DNA of 64,000 bases from Nitrosopumilus sp. GTDB taxonomy: Archaea; Thermoproteota; Nitrososphaeria; Nitrososphaerales; Nitrosopumilaceae. Both the position numbers and the translations under genes were made by a program. Shown in pieces: positions 61,616-64,000 of the stretch. The stretch lies in assembly GCA_029862745.1 (NCBI GenBank), contig JAOTWS010000005.1, positions 1 through 64,000 on the forward strand. The letters are read 5' to 3'. Below the pieces are notes generated by a model. That model had not been told where the DNA came from. It searched no databases and worked only from the letters and a program-made list of their open reading frames with translations. Within the stretch, counting starts at the first letter, position 1, and each line of letters starts with the position of its first letter.

Positions 61616-62890
61616 TTGATCAAAAACGATCCTTTTGCAAATGCTACTAAGCAAGTTAATGATGCGTGTGATATAATTGGCATCAAAGACAAAGGAATTC
61701 GTGAATATTTGGCAATGCCAAATAAAGTTTTGAGAGTAAAGATTCCAGTAAAAATGGATGATGGTAAAATTAGAATTTTCACAGGATTTAGAAGTCAACA
61801 TAACAATGACCGAGGACCATACAAAGGTGGTATTCGTTACTTTAATCCTGAAGGCGGGGTTGAATACATGGAACGCGAAGTCATGGCACTTTCTTCATGG
61901 ATGACTTGGAAATGTGCAATTGTTGACATCCCTCTTGGTGGCGGTAAGGGTGGAATCTATGTCAATCCGAAAACTGAAAAACTCAGTGAAACTGAACTAG
62001 AGAAACTCACTAGAGGATTTGCATTTAAAATTTCTGAAATTATTGGTCCAGGAAAAGATATTCCAGCACCTGATGTTTACACAACAGGAAAGGAGATGAC
62101 ACAAATCATGGATACTTTTGGGAAATTAAATGGTAACATTTCAACACCAGGTGTAATTACAGGAAAACCAATTTCAATGGGTGGTTCACTTGCAAGAAAT
62201 GTTGCAACTGGATTGGGAGCAGCATATTGTATACGAGAAGCTGCAAATACACTAAAAATTAATCTTAAAACTGCCAAAGTTATTTTACAAGGATTTGGAA
62301 ATGCATCTACCTTTGCAGGTATCTATTTGGAAAAGATGGGAGCTAAAATAATTGGTGCAAGTGATTCTAAAGGTTCTATTTTGTTTGAAAAGGGATTTCA
62401 AGTTAGTAAACTCATGGAGTATAAAGAAAAAACTGGTTCTGTTGTTGGATTTCCTGGCAGTAAAAAAGTTTCAACTGAAGAATTACTTACTGCTAAATGC
62501 GATGTTTTAGTTCCTGGTGCTTTGGAGAATCAAATCACTGCAAATATTGCCAAGAATCTCCAATGTAAAATTCTTGCAGAAGCTGCAAATGGTCCAACGT
62601 TACCCGAAGCAGATCCAATAATAGAACAAAAGAAAATTTTAGTAATTCCAGATATTTTGGCAAACTCTGGTGGTGTTTGTATTTCATACCTTGAATGGGT
62701 GCAAAATAACATGGGTTACTATTGGACATTTGATGAAGTTGCTAACAAGATGGAGGCAAATATTACTAAAGGATTCAAAGATGCCTATGCTCTCTCAAAG
62801 AAACACAAGATTGACATGAGAAAGGCGACTATGGTCTTGGCAGTAGAGCGAGTCCTAGAGGCCTTTAATCAAAAAGGCATCTGGCCATAA
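61616..62890 (+). CDS. gdhA: Glutamate dehydrogenase (Glu/Leu/Phe/Val family)
   Basis: 424 residues. Ammonium assimilation or glutamate oxidation. GFRSQHNNDRGPYKGGIRYF, MTWKCAIVDIPLGGGKGGIY (glutamate-binding lysines) and PAPDVYT form the substrate domain. VILQGFGNASTFAGIYLEKM is the nucleotide-binding Rossmann turn. LAEAANGPTLPEAD is also diagnostic. The start is TTG at 61616. For an ammonia oxidiser this links ammonium to carbon skeletons. Confidence 0.95.
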   Translation: MIKNDPFANATKQVNDACDIIGIKDKGIREYLAMPNKVLRVKIPVKMDDGKIRIFTGFRSQHNNDRGPYKGGIRYFNPEGGVEYMEREVMALSSWMTWKCAIVDIPLGGGKGGIYVNPKTEKLSETELEKLTRGFAFKISEIIGPGKDIPAPDVYTTGKEMTQIMDTFGKLNGNISTPGVITGKPISMGGSLARNVATGLGAAYCIREAANTLKINLKTAKVILQGFGNASTFAGIYLEKMGAKIIGASDSKGSILFEKGFQVSKLMEYKEKTGSVVGFPGSKKVSTEELLTAKCDVLVPGALENQITANIAKNLQCKILAEAANGPTLPEADPIIEQKKILVIPDILANSGGVCISYLEWVQNNMGYYWTFDEVANKMEANITKGFKDAYALSKKHKIDMRKATMVLAVERVLEAFNQKGIWP

Positions 62891-62892
62891 GC

Positions 62893-63270
62893 TTATGCCA
62901 GAAAAGATTCATAGCTTACTAGTTGCTCTATAAACATTATTTTTCCTTTTGTTATAACTCGAAGTTTTCTTTTGAAAGAAAGATCCACTTTGGTTCTCCT
63001 TTGCAGCAACTGAATTGTTTTTCCAGTTAATATTCTACCTTTTCTATCTCTATCAAAAAGAATAATCAGTCTATGATAACCTGCAGCCGAGTCTACAAAA
63101 TTCATAATTCTACCAAATCTATAAAATTCTAAAATTTTTCCTTGATATCCCAGTTTTCTTAATGCATTTGAGTCTCTCTTTCCTTCAACTACTACCGCAC
63201 TTTTATTCATAGAGTTTAATTCAAAAATAAAGTCTTTTAATTCTAATATTTCTTGTTCGGAAACTAACAT
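62893..63270 (-). CDS. Toprim domain protein (small primase/RNase M5-like)
   Basis: 125 residues, Toprim fold: AVVVEGKRDSNALRKLG carries the catalytic Glu and RLIILFDRDRKG the DxD acidic pair. Compact archaeal Toprim proteins of this size are related to RNase M5 and DnaG nucleotidyl-transfer cores. Its exact substrate is unknown. It abuts gdhA tail to tail. Confidence 0.8.
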   Translation of the reverse strand: MLVSEQEILELKDFIFELNSMNKSAVVVEGKRDSNALRKLGYQGKILEFYRFGRIMNFVDSAAGYHRLIILFDRDRKGRILTGKTIQLLQRRTKVDLSFKRKLRVITKGKIMFIEQLVSYESFLA

Positions 63271-63319
63271 ACGCTTTAATCCCTTTTAAGATATTAAGCA
63301 CTTTTGTTAATGGAACATA

Positions 63320-64000
63320 ATGTCTGATGTCTTACTTGTTCAAAATACTCAAATAGAAGGTTCTGGATATCTAGGTGATCTTCTTAAAAGCGACGGTTTT
63401 GAAATCATTTCAGTCAATGCAAAACATGAGCCATTTCCAGACTCACAATTTTCTTTGGTTATAATTTTAGGTGGACCTGAAAGTGCAAATGATGACTTAC
63501 ATTATCTTCAAGCAGAACAGCATCTAATCAAAAATTATGTCGAAAAAAATATTCCTGTTCTTGGAATCTGTTTAGGTTCTCAGTTAATTGCTAAAACTTT
63601 TGGTGGAAAAGTATACCGAGGACCAAAAAAAGAGATTGGGTTTTACAACGATTTGAAAATTGTTAATAATTCTAATTTTTTTTCTGGCTTCAAAAATCCA
63701 TTCACAGTATTTCATTGGCATGCTGATACATTTGATTTGCCTCAAGGGGCCATCAGATTGGCCTCATCTGATCATTATCCAAATCAAGCATTTCAATACA
63801 AAAGCGCAATAGGGTTGCAATTCCATTTGGAAATAAATGAAGCGATGGTAAATCTATGGCTTGACAATACTGAAGAAAAATTGAAAAAAATCCCTGATAT
63901 AGATCCACAAAAAATCCGTTTTGATATAATTGAAAATATTTCAACTGTGAAATCAAATATGAATAGTTTTTACAATAATTTCAAATCCTCTTTCAACCTT
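63320..64000 (+). CDS. Class I glutamine amidotransferase (partial)
   Basis: Runs off the window end after 227 codons, reading from ATG 63320. DVLLVQNTQIEGSGYLGDLL begins it, SLVIILGGPESAND follows, PVLGICLGSQLIAKTFGG holds the nucleophilic Cys, and IGLQFHLEI holds the His-Glu pair. Members resemble the GMP-synthase glutaminase domain but act as stand-alone glutaminases or hydrolases. No synthetase domain is visible in the part seen. Confidence 0.83.
   Translation, partial: MSDVLLVQNTQIEGSGYLGDLLKSDGFEIISVNAKHEPFPDSQFSLVIILGGPESANDDLHYLQAEQHLIKNYVEKNIPVLGICLGSQLIAKTFGGKVYRGPKKEIGFYNDLKIVNNSNFFSGFKNPFTVFHWHADTFDLPQGAIRLASSDHYPNQAFQYKSAIGLQFHLEINEAMVNLWLDNTEEKLKKIPDIDPQKIRFDIIENISTVKSNMNSFYNNFKSSFNL

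Noticed and set aside
1-64000. CRISPR arrays
   Set aside because: The only tandem repeats are in-frame coding repeats without spacers (1-126, 6171-6241, 13725-13822).

Overview
The window is AT-rich DNA from a Nitrosopumilus-like ammonia-oxidising archaeon (Nitrososphaerota/Thaumarchaeota). The assignment rests on a eukaryotic-type topoisomerase IB, ESCRT-III/CdvB division proteins, ribosomal proteins S30e and L21e, RpoF, an archaeal proteasome alpha subunit, RadA, Nop5, an intron-containing tRNA-Met, short or leaderless 5' ends, and frequent TTG/GTG starts. No amo or ribosomal RNA gene lies in the window.

Layout. (1) 1-10950 is core: Nop5 (box C/D RNP), pyrD-pyrK, a radical SAM protein, S30e, radA, an RlmN-type methyltransferase, the operon L21e-rpoF-DUF655-ksgA-hemK-like, and an isocitrate/isopropylmalate dehydrogenase. 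(2) 11459-18470 is a decayed accessory island. It starts at tRNA-Ser(GCU) and holds a broken tyrosine recombinase, a zinc-finger protein, an AbrB-like protein beside paired palindromes, a 10-residue-repeat coiled coil, several nonsense-interrupted genes, and an intact 868-bp IS5-type element whose transposase needs a -1 frameshift. (3) 18594-25562 has two adjacent CdvB/ESCRT-III paralogues, a SirB1-like protein, a zincin-like protein, a Trm112-methyltransferase fusion, a prohibitin-like protein and small proteins. (4) 25810-43059 is rich in peptide and amide chemistry: a gamma-glutamyltransferase (GGT), an N-formylglutamate amidohydrolase-like enzyme, a transglutaminase/alpha-E/circularly permuted ATP-grasp operon, a D-Ala-D-Ala-ligase-like ATP-grasp fused to an M20-like domain, and a second GGT broken by two stops. 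Surface Ig-like, MscS-like and K+ channel genes are interspersed. (5) 43201-45000 carries UbiE-, UbiC(DUF98)- and UbiA-like genes that look like a quinone or aromatic-prenyl module. (6) 45087-51506 is accessory: a second IS with a 9-bp target duplication, secreted and zinc-finger proteins, decayed genes and a structured intergenic hairpin. (7) 51507-64000 is core again: intron-containing tRNA-Met, topoisomerase IB, SDR, Hrq1/MrfA-like helicase, solitary DNA methyltransferase, TatA, short-T-loop P-II protein, MFS transporter, UbiE-like methyltransferase, proteasome alpha, winged helix regulator, glutamate dehydrogenase, Toprim protein and a glutamine amidotransferase running off the end.

Two themes stand out. 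One is the concentration of ATP-grasp, transglutaminase and GGT-type genes, which suggests synthesis and turnover of an amide-linked metabolite or peptide modification whose product is unknown. The other is a high load of freshly broken genes (single in-frame stops, single frameshifts) alongside apparently intact insertion sequences. This suggests recent gene decay in the accessory regions, or sequence errors that would need to be excluded. All functional calls are from reading motifs by eye; no database search was run.
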